Source: Erysipelotrichaceae bacterium
Lineage (GTDB): Bacteria > Bacillota_I > Bacilli_A > Erysipelotrichales > Erysipelotrichaceae
Length of the DNA stretch: 64,000 bases
NCBI GenBank assembly: GCA_017442805.1
Contig: JAFRZA010000011.1
Span: forward strand, 1-64,000
Reading direction: 5' to 3'
Shown: piece by piece, positions 54,483-62,453 of the stretch
Numbering within the stretch: position 1 is the stretch's first letter
How the letters are laid out: each line of letters opens with the position of its first letter
Program-made: the position numbers and the translations under genes
Notes under the pieces: model-generated
What the model saw: the letters and a program-made list of their open reading frames with translations, nothing else
Told to the model about the DNA's origin: nothing
The model's database searches: none

Positions 54483-56030
54483 TTAATGAGTGAATTTCTT
54501 CAACAGCCCCTTGGCGAAGCCCAGAAGCTTGCTGACGAACCAGCCGATGGCCTGACGGTAGGCGGGATCATGCCAGTAGAAGGCAAACAGCAGACCCAGG
54601 GAAACGACGACAACGCTGACGCCCCTGACCAGCAGACCGATGATTTCCTCAGGCATGAAGGAAGTCACGAAGTAGCAGGCGGCGCAGACGATCAGGGATA
54701 TGATGACTTCTCTGATCTCCCAGCGGTAATAGGAACCGACGGGCTCGTGGAAGAAGTGCCTGAACAGGACTTTGTCCAGGAAGGGAACGCTGACGGCATA
54801 GGTCAGCGCGGATGCGCCGATGACGCCGTAAAGGCCAAGCGGCCTGACCAGGATGATGCTTAAGACGATGTTGACGATGTTGGCCACGTAAAGTCTGACC
54901 ATGTCCTCGCGCCATAATCCGGCGGCGTCCTTGTAGAGCATGACGATCTTCTCCATGACCGTAAAGTAGAAGTACAGGACAAAGAGAATGACCAGCCCGA
55001 TCGGCAGCAGGTTTTCCTTACCGAAGCTTAGCTTGATGAAAGGCTGATACAGGCACAGCATCGCCGCCGAGCAGACGGTGATCAGCCAGCTGTTGATGTA
55101 GCTGAACTTGTAGAAGTTGTTCATGACCTTTCCGCGGTCCTCGACGACCATCGAGTTGCCGACGCCGGCCAGCATGGATTCGTAGATTACCGTCAGCAGA
55201 CCCAGCACGCCGCTGAGAACATAGTAATAGTTGTTGTAGATGGCGGAGATCTCCAGGGAGATGGCCGCGGTGATGACGATGGTATCGATGGAAGTCATCA
55301 GCATGCTTGAGATCTTTACCGACATCAGCGGCATGATCTTGCTCTTGATCTCGGCCTTCTTGTCTTCCGTGATCTGCGCTTTTTGAATCAGATGCGGATA
55401 GTGTCTGTCAACGTAAAGGGAAACCAGTATTCCCCTCAGAGTCGTGGTGACCGGCAGCATGAAGGCGTAAAGGTAGAAGTTCTTGGTCAGATAGAGAACG
55501 ATGATCTGGCCGCCGTAAAGCACCACCATGGAAATGAAGCCGGCCGTGGAAACGATGTCGTTGGCCTGCATGGCGCTTAACAGCGAAGACTTCCAGGCAA
55601 AAAGAATGTAAGACAGCGCCGTATGCACCAGGTAGATCAGATAAAGCAGGTAGAGGTTGATGTCCGCGGGCACGTCGCCATTGATCAGATGCGGCAGAAA
55701 GGGCATGATGGCGATGCCGGCCACCATGACGAAAGTGCCGATCAGAAGATACATCTTCTTCAGATAGGTGACGATCTGGCAGATCGTTTCCTGGTCATCT
55801 TCAGCGATCGGCTTGTAGAGGTAGTAGACTACCGCGATGCCGAAACCCAGTTCCGACAGACAGAGAACATGCAAAATGGAATTAAACATTCCGCTTAATC
55901 CCAGATAGTCTATTCCCAGTTTCTTAAGGACGATTATTCTCAGTATGTAAGGGCCGATCAGGCGGGTGATCTTTTCCATCATCCCCCAGAAACTGCCCGA
56001 TATTGTCTTTTTCGTTCTTTCAATTTTCAT
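54483..56030 (-). CDS. Polysaccharide flippase (Wzx/MATE-like, PST family)
   Basis: This is an integral membrane transporter of 515 residues with about fourteen hydrophobic helices and the MOP-superfamily pattern (SGSFWGMMEKITRLIGPYIL at the N-terminus). PST-family proteins move lipid-linked oligosaccharides or related precursors across the membrane. I use the ATG at 56030, the third of GTG-ATG-ATG, because GAGGT lies six bases before it. No glycosyltransferases accompany it, so the cargo is unclear. It is in the operon with the wall gene ftsW, and a role in surface polysaccharide export or lipid II flipping is possible. Confidence 0.85.
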   Translation of the reverse strand: MKIERTKKTISGSFWGMMEKITRLIGPYILRIIVLKKLGIDYLGLSGMFNSILHVLCLSELGFGIAVVYYLYKPIAEDDQETICQIVTYLKKMYLLIGTFVMVAGIAIMPFLPHLINGDVPADINLYLLYLIYLVHTALSYILFAWKSSLLSAMQANDIVSTAGFISMVVLYGGQIIVLYLTKNFYLYAFMLPVTTTLRGILVSLYVDRHYPHLIQKAQITEDKKAEIKSKIMPLMSVKISSMLMTSIDTIVITAAISLEISAIYNNYYYVLSGVLGLLTVIYESMLAGVGNSMVVEDRGKVMNNFYKFSYINSWLITVCSAAMLCLYQPFIKLSFGKENLLPIGLVILFVLYFYFTVMEKIVMLYKDAAGLWREDMVRLYVANIVNIVLSIILVRPLGLYGVIGASALTYAVSVPFLDKVLFRHFFHEPVGSYYRWEIREVIISLIVCAACYFVTSFMPEEIIGLLVRGVSVVVVSLGLLFAFYWHDPAYRQAIGWFVSKLLGFAKGLLKKFTH

Positions 56031-56095
56031 CATCACACCTCATTTGCGGTTCTGACAACAAAAATTATACCATATCCGCGCTTGCTTTTTCCGCT

Positions 56096-57541
56096 CTATT
56101 TGCTCAGCTCATAAAGCTGCCGGTTGAGCTGCTCGGTCAGCTGCTGAGCGGAAATGGCGTATTTATAATGATCCCTGGTGTAGTTCTCCGCTGCCCGGTA
56201 ACAGATCTCATTGGCGCAGCACAGGGACATCCGGTCGTTTTTCTGGGCCAGCAGAGCTCCGCAGCAGCCCGTCAGAACGTCCGTCAGACCGGCCTTGTGG
56301 TCCAGCACGTCGCTGTTGCGTCCGATGCTGACGCCCTGGCTGTCAATGGCCAGAGAGTTGGCGGAACGGTAGAGGATCTTCAGATCGCCGTACTTGCGGC
56401 AGCTGCCGACGGCGTCATCCAGGAAACTGGACGGGGAGATCGGGCCGAAGAAATCTTCGTAGCCGTTCTGATCCAGCATCAGCGCTGTCGCCGCTCTTCT
56501 TTCCAGAAGCTGCGCCTGCGGCCGGAGGTCTCCGGCACCGGAGGGAGTAAACAGCAGCGGACGTCCGCTTTCCATCAGTTTCTCCACGATCAGCTGGCCG
56601 CGGTCAAAACCGCCCCAGTATACGATCAGATCGTAGCGGCTGTAGTCGATCTGCTTGAGGTCGCCGCCGAGGTTGTCGTCATCCAGAAGGATCCTCTCCA
56701 CCTCGTAGAGCCGGCTGCCCGTCATGTCATAGCTGAGTCTGTCCCCGGCCAGGGTAACGCTGTCGCAGCCGGAAGCCAATAAGCTCTGGCAGGTCAGCAG
56801 ATAACCGGAAGTCGAAAGACCGCTGCCGGCAAACAGCAGCACTGAAGTATGGCTGTCCATCTTCAATACCTGTTCTTTCAGCTGTCTGTCCTCCAGAGTT
56901 TCAATGTTGGAGGATATCGACCCGATGGCGTCATAGCTCAGGCCGACCGGCTGGCAGATGATCTCGCCGGCATACTCGCAGCCCGGCTTCAGATACAGGC
57001 CGATCTTCGGCAGTTCGATGGTCATGGTCTTGTCAGCTCTGATGCAGCAGCCGTACAGCGAGCCGTCATTGCCGTCCAGGCCGCTGGGCAGATCGCAGCT
57101 GAGCACGTAATTGTCGTTTTCGTTTACCCAGTTGATGATGTAGTTGTCGGGGTAGCTGATCATCTCGTCCAGTTCACTGCCGAACAGACAGTCAACGACG
57201 TAGCGGCTCTGCTCGACGACTTCCTTCATCGCCCTGGGATTGTCGATGACCTGCAGACCATTCTGGACGGCCAGCTGGTAGAAGGTATTGTCGCTGGCGC
57301 CGTGATAGATGATGCGCGGGGCAATGTGGCTGTTTTTCAGCAGCAGGTAAGCCAGCATGAAACCGTAGGAACCGTTGGCGTTATCGCCGCACAGGATCAG
57401 CACGTCCCGGGCTCCATCCTGCAGAATGATGTTCTGCAGAGCCTGAGCAACCAGAACGGCGTAGTCCTGCGGACTGTATCTTCCTTCATTGATGTCGCGG
57501 CTCTCGATCAGCCGCATCTGTGAACTGCTTACGACTTTCAT
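56096..57541 (-). CDS. NAD(P)H-hydrate repair enzyme-like protein (YjeF_N plus carbohydrate-kinase domain)
   Basis: Nnr proteins repair hydrated NAD(P)H with an epimerase (YjeF_N) and an ATP/ADP-dependent dehydratase domain. This 481-residue protein has both. The N-terminal domain keeps SCDLPSGLDGNDG (about residues 148-160), but its nucleotide loop is CGDNANGSYG instead of the usual GNNGGDG-type loop, losing the Asp. The C-terminal domain ends in GLTDVLTGCCGALLAQ, where the catalytic Asp of the GDVLTG motif is kept. The epimerase half may be weak or inactive. The ribosome site is AGGACGTGA. It lies in the large operon after yhaM. Confidence 0.8.
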   Translation of the reverse strand: MKVVSSSQMRLIESRDINEGRYSPQDYAVLVAQALQNIILQDGARDVLILCGDNANGSYGFMLAYLLLKNSHIAPRIIYHGASDNTFYQLAVQNGLQVIDNPRAMKEVVEQSRYVVDCLFGSELDEMISYPDNYIINWVNENDNYVLSCDLPSGLDGNDGSLYGCCIRADKTMTIELPKIGLYLKPGCEYAGEIICQPVGLSYDAIGSISSNIETLEDRQLKEQVLKMDSHTSVLLFAGSGLSTSGYLLTCQSLLASGCDSVTLAGDRLSYDMTGSRLYEVERILLDDDNLGGDLKQIDYSRYDLIVYWGGFDRGQLIVEKLMESGRPLLFTPSGAGDLRPQAQLLERRAATALMLDQNGYEDFFGPISPSSFLDDAVGSCRKYGDLKILYRSANSLAIDSQGVSIGRNSDVLDHKAGLTDVLTGCCGALLAQKNDRMSLCCANEICYRAAENYTRDHYKYAISAQQLTEQLNRQLYELSK

Positions 57542-57559
57542 AACTCACGTCCTGCCTTC

Positions 57560-58492
57560 TTACTTAATGTCATGCTTATAGAAGCTGCGGTTTTCCAGCG
57601 CAAAATTGCGCTGGGTGAACTCCTTGGTTCCCACAGCGGAGAGTTCCTTTTCGATCATGGTCATCTTGGCGTCGATGTCATCGATGTAGTGCAGCGCTTC
57701 GGCTTCGATGGTAGCCGGAAGGACCGGTGAGCCGAATTCGTGTTCGCCGTGATGGGAAAGTACCATGTGCCTGAGCAGCAGCACGGCTTCCGAGTCGATG
57801 CCCAGCTTGTCAGCGGTCTGCTTGATGATGGTCTGGGCGATGGAAATGTGACCGATCAGCTTGCCTTCCAGGGTGTATTCGGTGACCGTTCCCTCGGAAA
57901 GCTCGACGACCTTGCCGATGTCATGCAGAAGAACGCCGGCAACCAGCAGATCGCGGTTTAGATAGGGATAGTTGACGACCATCATGTCCGCCAGTTTCAG
58001 CATGCCGCAGATGTGGGTGGCCAGACCGCCGTAGTATTCGTGGTGGTTGCGCACGGCAGCGGCGCTGGAATAGATCTGCCGGTCGTAGGTGCGGAAGACA
58101 TCGGAAACGATGCGGAAGATATCCTGATTATTCAGGGAGTGGATGGCTTCCTCGATCATCGCTCTGAGCTGGGGCTGGCTGTAGGGACCGGTCAGCACGT
58201 ATTCGCTCATGTCGATGACGTCGTTGTCAGTCTCTTCCACGTCTAAAACCTTCAACTGCAGCTGATTGCGGTAGGAAATGACCTCGCCCTTTACCATGAT
58301 GACCCGTCCCGGGCGGACGATCTCCAGCTGAGGATCGCGGACGTCCCAGAGCTTGCCCTCAATGGTGCCGGTATTGTCCCGGAAGGTAATGGAAAGATAG
58401 GGAGCGTTGGCGTTGGTAACGCCGCTCTTGCAGGCCACCACCAGCATCGGGCCGGCGACCTGAGTCTTGTTGACGAATTCATTGATCTTCAT
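57560..58492 (-). CDS. yhaM: 3'-5' exoribonuclease YhaM family (OB-fold plus HD domain)
   Basis: YhaM degrades RNA and single-stranded DNA from the 3' end. The 310-residue protein has an N-terminal OB fold (ITFRDNTGTIEGKLWD, VMVKGEV-like strands) and a metal-dependent HD domain: HHEYYGGLATHICGM, LLHDIGKV, GHISIAQ and LSHHGEHEFGSP. This order and length match the family. The start has GGAAGGGGAAG upstream and overlaps the recX stop by 14 bases. Co-transcription with recX and the HAD gene is clear. Confidence 0.93.
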   Translation of the reverse strand: MKINEFVNKTQVAGPMLVVACKSGVTNANAPYLSITFRDNTGTIEGKLWDVRDPQLEIVRPGRVIMVKGEVISYRNQLQLKVLDVEETDNDVIDMSEYVLTGPYSQPQLRAMIEEAIHSLNNQDIFRIVSDVFRTYDRQIYSSAAAVRNHHEYYGGLATHICGMLKLADMMVVNYPYLNRDLLVAGVLLHDIGKVVELSEGTVTEYTLEGKLIGHISIAQTIIKQTADKLGIDSEAVLLLRHMVLSHHGEHEFGSPVLPATIEAEALHYIDDIDAKMTMIEKELSAVGTKEFTQRNFALENRSFYKHDIK

Positions 58493-59288
58493 AATCTTCC
58501 CCTTCCTTAACGTAAGCCTGCTGTATCATTTCATAACTGTAGCCCCTGGCCAGCAGGTACTGGATGACCTGCCTTCTGAGCTGGGCTCCGTCATGCTTTT
58601 TCGCGTATTTTCTGACCGCCTTTTCCATGTCGCGGCTGAGATTATCGGTTTCCGCCTCTTCGTCCATCGTCAGATCCAGCTGGCTGATGATCCCGTCGAT
58701 GTCTTCATAGCCGTCAGCCATCAGCTGCCGGCGCAGATTCTGCATCTTCTGGCGGTAGGGCTTGCCGTCTTTGCGGTTCCAGATCTTCATGGCACGCTGC
58801 TTTCCTCTTTCCAGCTCATCGCCGTTGTCGACTTCATCGATCAGCTGCTGGGCGATCTGGCGGTCAACGCCCCTTCCGGTTAAATTATACAATGTTTTGC
58901 GCTTCCCTAACAGTTTATTCTGGTCGCTGTAAAGCTGGGAAACCGCGACGTTTTCGTCGTTGAGATAGCCGCTGCGCTTCAGGGAATCCATGATCCTCTG
59001 CCGCTGGGCAGCGCTCAGCTGCTTTATTTCCCTTAACGCCTGCTTCATCTCCCTTTCGCTGTAGTCGCGCACCGAAAGCTTGTGCAGGCAGCGGCGGTAG
59101 CCGGCGCAGTAGTCGGACATTTCCTGAAGCTGTTCCTGCTGCTCAGCGTTCAGCTGCTGATCCGCCTGGAAGGGCTGTTTCAGGTAGTCTTCCAGCAGAA
59201 CGCGGACCGTCTTTCTTCCTTCTTCATCTTCGATCCGCAGAGCGACGACATCGCCCAGAACCCGGATCTTTCTGACAAACACATCCAT
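58479..59288 (-). CDS. recX: Regulatory protein RecX
   Basis: RecX binds RecA filaments and limits recombinase activity. The 269-residue protein is the long Gram-positive form, with repeated three-helix units (RDYSEREMKQALREIKQLS, DSLKRSGYLNDENVA, IQYLLARGYSYEMIQQAY). The region between residues 1 and 45 is the N-terminal domain seen in Bacillus RecX. The ribosome site is AGAGAAG. It lies 5 bases after the HAD gene and overlaps yhaM. recA is not in this window. Confidence 0.9.
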   Translation of the reverse strand: MDVFVRKIRVLGDVVALRIEDEEGRKTVRVLLEDYLKQPFQADQQLNAEQQEQLQEMSDYCAGYRRCLHKLSVRDYSEREMKQALREIKQLSAAQRQRIMDSLKRSGYLNDENVAVSQLYSDQNKLLGKRKTLYNLTGRGVDRQIAQQLIDEVDNGDELERGKQRAMKIWNRKDGKPYRQKMQNLRRQLMADGYEDIDGIISQLDLTMDEEAETDNLSRDMEKAVRKYAKKHDGAQLRRQVIQYLLARGYSYEMIQQAYVKEGEDYEDQ

Positions 59289-59293
59289 CTTCT

Positions 59294-59857
59294 CTACTTT
59301 CCCCAGTCCAGAAGCTCTTCGCCTTTTACCAGCCAGGCCTTTTGGGCCAGCGCGGCCAGCGGGTCGTCGCTGTGAGAGTCGGAATAGAATTCCTCAATCT
59401 CTCCGGTGTCATAGCCCTGCTCTTTCATGTCGATGACCTTCTGCTGACGTGAGCAGTTGGGCTTTCTGACCTCGCCGCTGAAAGCGTCCACGTCGGAAGC
59501 GATCAGCCGGCTGATCTTCAGCCTCTTACAGGCGCCTTCCACCAGAAAATAAGGTGAGCCGCTGATCACCAGATCGTCTTCACGGTGCTTCTGCAGATAC
59601 CAGGTGTGCACCTTCTCTATATTCTTATCCCAGAAATCCTCCAAATCCTCTTCGACATTGTCAAGAAGGGGAAGAAAGCGGTAGAGATGTTTCTTCATTT
59701 CGGTAATATCGATGATCTTCAGTCCGTAAAGAATGAAACCCCTGAGCATCGCCGGCGCGCTTCTGATGATCCGGGGATGCTTTTTCAGACAGTAAAACAG
59801 GAAGTCTGCGGTAGAGTTACGGTGATAGATTGTCTTGTCGAAATCATAAACGTTCAT
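59294..59857 (-). CDS. HAD-superfamily phosphatase (HAD-IB, SerB-like)
   Basis: This 187-residue phosphatase has the catalytic DFDKT motif (nucleophile D5, acid/base D7) almost at its N-terminus. Motif II is VISGSPYF, and motif IV is the acidic SDSHSDDP. A helical cap lies between residues 15 and 85. The position of D5 fixes the start at 59857. No ribosome site precedes it, and an extended -10 ends six bases upstream, so the mRNA is probably leaderless. It is the first gene of the eleven-gene operon ending at coaD. The substrate could be a phosphoserine-like or lipid phosphate compound. Confidence 0.9.
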   Translation of the reverse strand: MNVYDFDKTIYHRNSTADFLFYCLKKHPRIIRSAPAMLRGFILYGLKIIDITEMKKHLYRFLPLLDNVEEDLEDFWDKNIEKVHTWYLQKHREDDLVISGSPYFLVEGACKRLKISRLIASDVDAFSGEVRKPNCSRQQKVIDMKEQGYDTGEIEEFYSDSHSDDPLAALAQKAWLVKGEELLDWGK

Positions 59858-59863
59858 ACGGTA

Positions 59864-59872
59864 ATATTATCA
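59864..59872 (-). promoter_or_regulatory. Extended -10 promoter of the HAD-recX-...-coaD operon (predicted leaderless)
   Basis: The minus strand reads TGATAATAT. Its last base is six bases before the A of the ATG at 59857, so the predicted +1 is the start codon itself. Confidence 0.65.
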
Positions 59873-59935
59873 CACAATCTTCATCAATTTCACATTATTT
59901 CACATATAGTTTACATAATTGCATATGGTATTGTC

Positions 59936-60050
59936 TGTTAGTATTAAGGTGCAAGTAAAGAGAGTGCTTGCAGATATTCTCCTTTCTATTTTTGAATATT
60001 ATATCCCCCTTAAAGAGATAAAGCAGGACCGCGTCCTGCTTTATTCTTTT
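59936..60050 (+). ncRNA. Candidate small RNA with anti-Shine-Dalgarno segment
   Basis: An extended -10 (TGTTAGTAT, 59936-59944) predicts a start near 59951. The roughly 100-base transcript has a 5' hairpin (GCAAG / CTTGC) and a long CU-rich single-stranded part with TCTCCTTTCT (anti-Shine-Dalgarno) and CCCCCTT. It ends in a strong terminator. No ORF or ribosome site is present. This is the usual layout of a trans-acting small RNA, but it is unproven. Confidence 0.4.
60015..60050. terminator. Bidirectional terminator (tdk and candidate small RNA)
   Basis: AAAGCAGGAC, CGC, GTCCTGCTTT forms a 10-bp hairpin. The plus strand continues TATTCTTTTT and the minus strand TATCTCTTT. Confidence 0.8.
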
Positions 60051-60631
60051 TATTCGTATCTGCTCTTATGATTGACGACCATGTCGTGCCAGCAGCTCCA
60101 GCAGACCCCCTCATAGACGTCGTTGCCGCCGATGACCACCTGATCGCCGTCCACGCATACATAGCCCTTTTCATCGAAGCGGGCGTTGACGGTCGCCTTG
60201 GCCCCGCAGCGGCAGATGCTCTTGATCTCGGTGATGGAGTCAGCCAGTTCGAACAGCCTCCGGCTGCCCGGGAACAGATGGGTCTGGAAATCGGCCCTTA
60301 AGCCGAAGCACAGCACCGGAATGTGCTTTTCGGAAACGATGACCCGCAGATCGTCGACCTGCTCGGGAGTAAGGAACTGACACTCATCGCAGATGATGAC
60401 ATCGATGCCTTCCGGGCAGCGCTCGATGATGCTGTCGGTGGCGGCGATGACGTCAGCCTCTGCCTGTAAGCCGATGCGGCTCTTCAGGATGGTGGTGCCG
60501 TCGCGGTTATCGGTAGCCGGCTTGATCAGCCAGACTTTCTTGCCTTTTTCCATGTAGTTGAATCTTGTCATCAGAGCGTTGGCGGTCTTGGATGAGTCCA
60601 TCGCTCCGAACTTGAAATACAGTTTAGCCAT
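60050..60631 (-). CDS. tdk: Thymidine kinase (type II)
   Basis: Tdk phosphorylates thymidine for salvage. The 193-residue protein has the P-loop region FGAMDSSKTANAL, in which the usual GxMxSGKT reads GAMDSSKT. It also has the DECQFL Walker B motif, a LCFGLRADF segment and the zinc-binding Cys (CRCG, CWSCW). The lasso-loop Tyr/Asp region and length are normal for type II enzymes. It stands alone, with an extended -10 promoter that is back to back with that of the next gene and a strong terminator. Confidence 0.95.
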   Translation of the reverse strand: MAKLYFKFGAMDSSKTANALMTRFNYMEKGKKVWLIKPATDNRDGTTILKSRIGLQAEADVIAATDSIIERCPEGIDVIICDECQFLTPEQVDDLRVIVSEKHIPVLCFGLRADFQTHLFPGSRRLFELADSITEIKSICRCGAKATVNARFDEKGYVCVDGDQVVIGGNDVYEGVCWSCWHDMVVNHKSRYE

Positions 60632-60655
60632 TCTGTTTACCTTCTCTCTGCTGTA

Positions 60656-60664
60656 ATTATATCA
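60656..60664 (-). promoter_or_regulatory. Extended -10 promoter of tdk
   Basis: The minus strand reads TGATATAAT, about 25 bases before the tdk ATG at 60631. Its -35 zone lies over the -10 of the divergent promoter at 60681. Confidence 0.72.
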
Positions 60665-60680
60665 TCCCGCAAAAGGGCTG

Positions 60681-60689
60681 TGATATAAT
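60681..60689 (+). promoter_or_regulatory. Extended -10 promoter of the small membrane protein/rluA operon
   Basis: TGATATAAT lies 27 bases before the ATG at 60716, a mirror image of the tdk element 16 bases away. Confidence 0.72.
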
Positions 60690-60715
60690 TTTAGCAGATA
60701 TAAGGAGGAACGATC

Positions 60716-60943
60716 ATGCCTGATTACATCAAGCTAATGCTGGTTCCCATCTGCGGCATGCTGGTTCTGCTTTCGCTCATCGTGATGGCCGCCTTCAAAC
60801 GTCTGATCGGCCGCATCGACGAGATGACCGTCGAGCAGATCAGACGGACCAAGCTGTTCGCCACCACCGTCCTGATCATCGTCGTCACTTCCCTGGCGTT
60901 GATCAGCGTCTATCTGATCATGGTGTTCAGGCTGCGTCAATGA
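60716..60943 (+). CDS. Small two-helix membrane protein
   Basis: This 75-residue protein has two hydrophobic helices (about residues 6-26 and 47-70). They are separated by a charged loop (FKRLIGRIDEMTVEQIRRTK), so both ends probably lie on the same side of the membrane. I recognise no family. The ribosome site AAGGAGG is perfect, and the stop overlaps the next start by 4 bases, so it is a real coupled gene. Its function is unknown. Confidence 0.8.
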   Translation: MPDYIKLMLVPICGMLVLLSLIVMAAFKRLIGRIDEMTVEQIRRTKLFATTVLIIVVTSLALISVYLIMVFRLRQ

Positions 60944-61809
60944 ACGGCTGTCTCAGAGTAACGGTAAACGAGGAAATCAGTTCCGATGAACTGCTCTTAC
61001 GGCAGTTCTGTTTATCCCGCCGTAATCTGCATCTGGGCAAACAGGAAGGGCGTTTTGTTCTCAACGGCTCCGTCATCAGACGGGATACGCCGTTACACAA
61101 GGGGGACGAACTGCTCTTTTATTATCAGAAAGAGGAAGACATCAGCTATAAGCCGGTCCCCTTTGACCTGAAGATCCTCTATGAGGACGATCTCATCCTG
61201 GTCGTTGACAAGCCGGCGGGCTACATCATCCATTCCGACGGCACTGAGGACAGCCGCCGTGACCCTCCCGTTACCGTCAACAACTTCGTCGCCTACTATT
61301 ACCAGCTGACCGGTCAGAAGCACCGCGTCTACAACCTGCACCGGCTGGACATGGAAACCTCCGGCTGTCTGCTCTACTGCAAGGAAAGCTATCTGGTCTC
61401 CTATTTTTCCCACGCCATTGAAAACAAGGAGGTCGTGCGCAGATATCTGGCCCTGATTGAAGGCGTTATCCGCAGAGACCGGATGATCGACAGGCCGATC
61501 GGCCGGGACCGCCACGTCTCCAACCGCTTCCGCATCTCCCCCACCGGCAAGAAAGCCGTTACCGAAGTCAGGGTGCTGAAGCACGATGACACTCACACCC
61601 TGGTCGAATGCACCCTGCAGACCGGAAGGACCCATCAGATCCGCGTTCACCTTGCCTCGATCGGCCATCCCATCGTCGGCGACACCTTCTACGGTGCAAA
61701 GGAAAACAAGAGGCTGATGCTGCACTCCCACCAGGTGGAGTTCTTCAGTCCTCTTGTCTTGAAAACGGTTAAGGTTACCTGCCCGCCGGAAGACGGCTTC
61801 AGTCTTTGA
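60940..61809 (+). CDS. RluA-family 23S rRNA/tRNA pseudouridine synthase
   Basis: This enzyme isomerises uridine to pseudouridine in structured RNA. The 289-residue protein has an N-terminal S4-like region (residues 15-70), then VVDKPAGYIIHSDG. The catalytic Asp is D137, in NLHRLDMETSG. The C-terminal GRTHQIRVHLASIGHPIVGD is typical of RluA, RluC and RluD. The exact target cannot be told from sequence. It overlaps the small membrane protein by 4 bases, and its 3' end overlaps the convergent PPase-like gene by 11 bases. Confidence 0.92.
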   Translation: MNGCLRVTVNEEISSDELLLRQFCLSRRNLHLGKQEGRFVLNGSVIRRDTPLHKGDELLFYYQKEEDISYKPVPFDLKILYEDDLILVVDKPAGYIIHSDGTEDSRRDPPVTVNNFVAYYYQLTGQKHRVYNLHRLDMETSGCLLYCKESYLVSYFSHAIENKEVVRRYLALIEGVIRRDRMIDRPIGRDRHVSNRFRISPTGKKAVTEVRVLKHDDTHTLVECTLQTGRTHQIRVHLASIGHPIVGDTFYGAKENKRLMLHSHQVEFFSPLVLKTVKVTCPPEDGFSL

Positions 61810-62179
61810 CCGCCCAGTCCGGCGTATTCTTGCCGCGGCGCATGATGACCGTCTTCTGGAAGTCGGTCTGATTGAGGAATTCCAGGATCATTCTGGTTTC
61901 CTCTTCCGTACAGCCGGCCAGAAGCTTGACTTCGATGTCCTTCTTCAGGATGTCGGCGCATACAACCAGAGCATCGACACGGGAAGTGTTGAGCGAGCCG
62001 ACATAGACGTTGATCCTCTCATCCGAAGTATCATCCCCCAGCGTACCGTAGTCTACCGGATACACCAGATTATTATAGACGGGATGCGTCGTGCCCTTGG
62101 GCTGATTGATGGTCAGGTCACTGGAAAGAAACAGGGTGTCGACCTTCTGCCAGAAATAGGCGTTGTTTTCAAATTCCAC
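61799..62179 (-). CDS. Short inorganic-pyrophosphatase-like protein
   Basis: This 126-residue protein resembles the front half of a class A inorganic pyrophosphatase (NQPKGTTHPVYNNLVYPVDYGTLGDDTSDERINVYV). It is much shorter than the usual 165-175 residues, and the metal-binding DxDPxD motif is not intact: only DDTSDE-type acidic residues remain. Similar short proteins are widespread in Firmicutes and may hydrolyse a different phosphate ester, or nothing. It starts at GTG, with GGAGGTGAT upstream, and has its own promoter. Confidence 0.75.
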   Translation of the reverse strand: MEFENNAYFWQKVDTLFLSSDLTINQPKGTTHPVYNNLVYPVDYGTLGDDTSDERINVYVGSLNTSRVDALVVCADILKKDIEVKLLAGCTEEETRMILEFLNQTDFQKTVIMRRGKNTPDWAVKD

Positions 62180-62206
62180 GTAATCACCTCCGGAAGTGTT
62201 AATGGT

Positions 62207-62236
62207 ATTATATATAACCGAAAACCTTAATACAAG
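62207..62236 (-). promoter_or_regulatory. Promoter of the PPase-like gene
   Basis: The minus strand reads TTGTAT (62231-62236), 18 bases, TATAAT (62207-62212), about 28 bases before the GTG. Confidence 0.6.
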
Positions 62237-62266
62237 TTAAAAAAACGGGACAGAAGGGCCCGTTTC
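62237..62266 (-). terminator. Orphan minus-strand terminator upstream of the hexokinase gene
   Basis: AAACGGG and CCCGTTT pair around a nine-base loop, with seven T following on the minus strand only. No annotated gene precedes it on that strand. TTGAAA, 18 bases, GATAAT (62300-62329, minus) could start a transcript of about 55 bases that ends here. Confidence 0.5.
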
Positions 62267-62415
62267 TGTTCATCAATGACCGCAAAAATCGCAAAAATCA
62301 TTATCCTGTAATGTTTTTCTTGTTTTCAAACACTCTGTAAAATTTTTCCGTATTTTTGAAAGAATCGTGTCATTTTTGCTGATGCGGCGATATGTTAAGC
62401 GAAACGGAAAGAACA

Positions 62416-62424
62416 TGCTATAAT
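62416..62424 (+). promoter_or_regulatory. Extended -10 promoter of the hexokinase gene
   Basis: TGCTATAAT lies 30 bases before the ATG at 62454, with CCGGAGGT between. A GCAAAAATC tandem repeat lies upstream at 62282-62299. The rest of the 270-base gap is AT-rich with nothing else I recognise. Confidence 0.7.
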
Positions 62425-62453
62425 GGATTCGGCAATACATCCGGAGGTATAAT

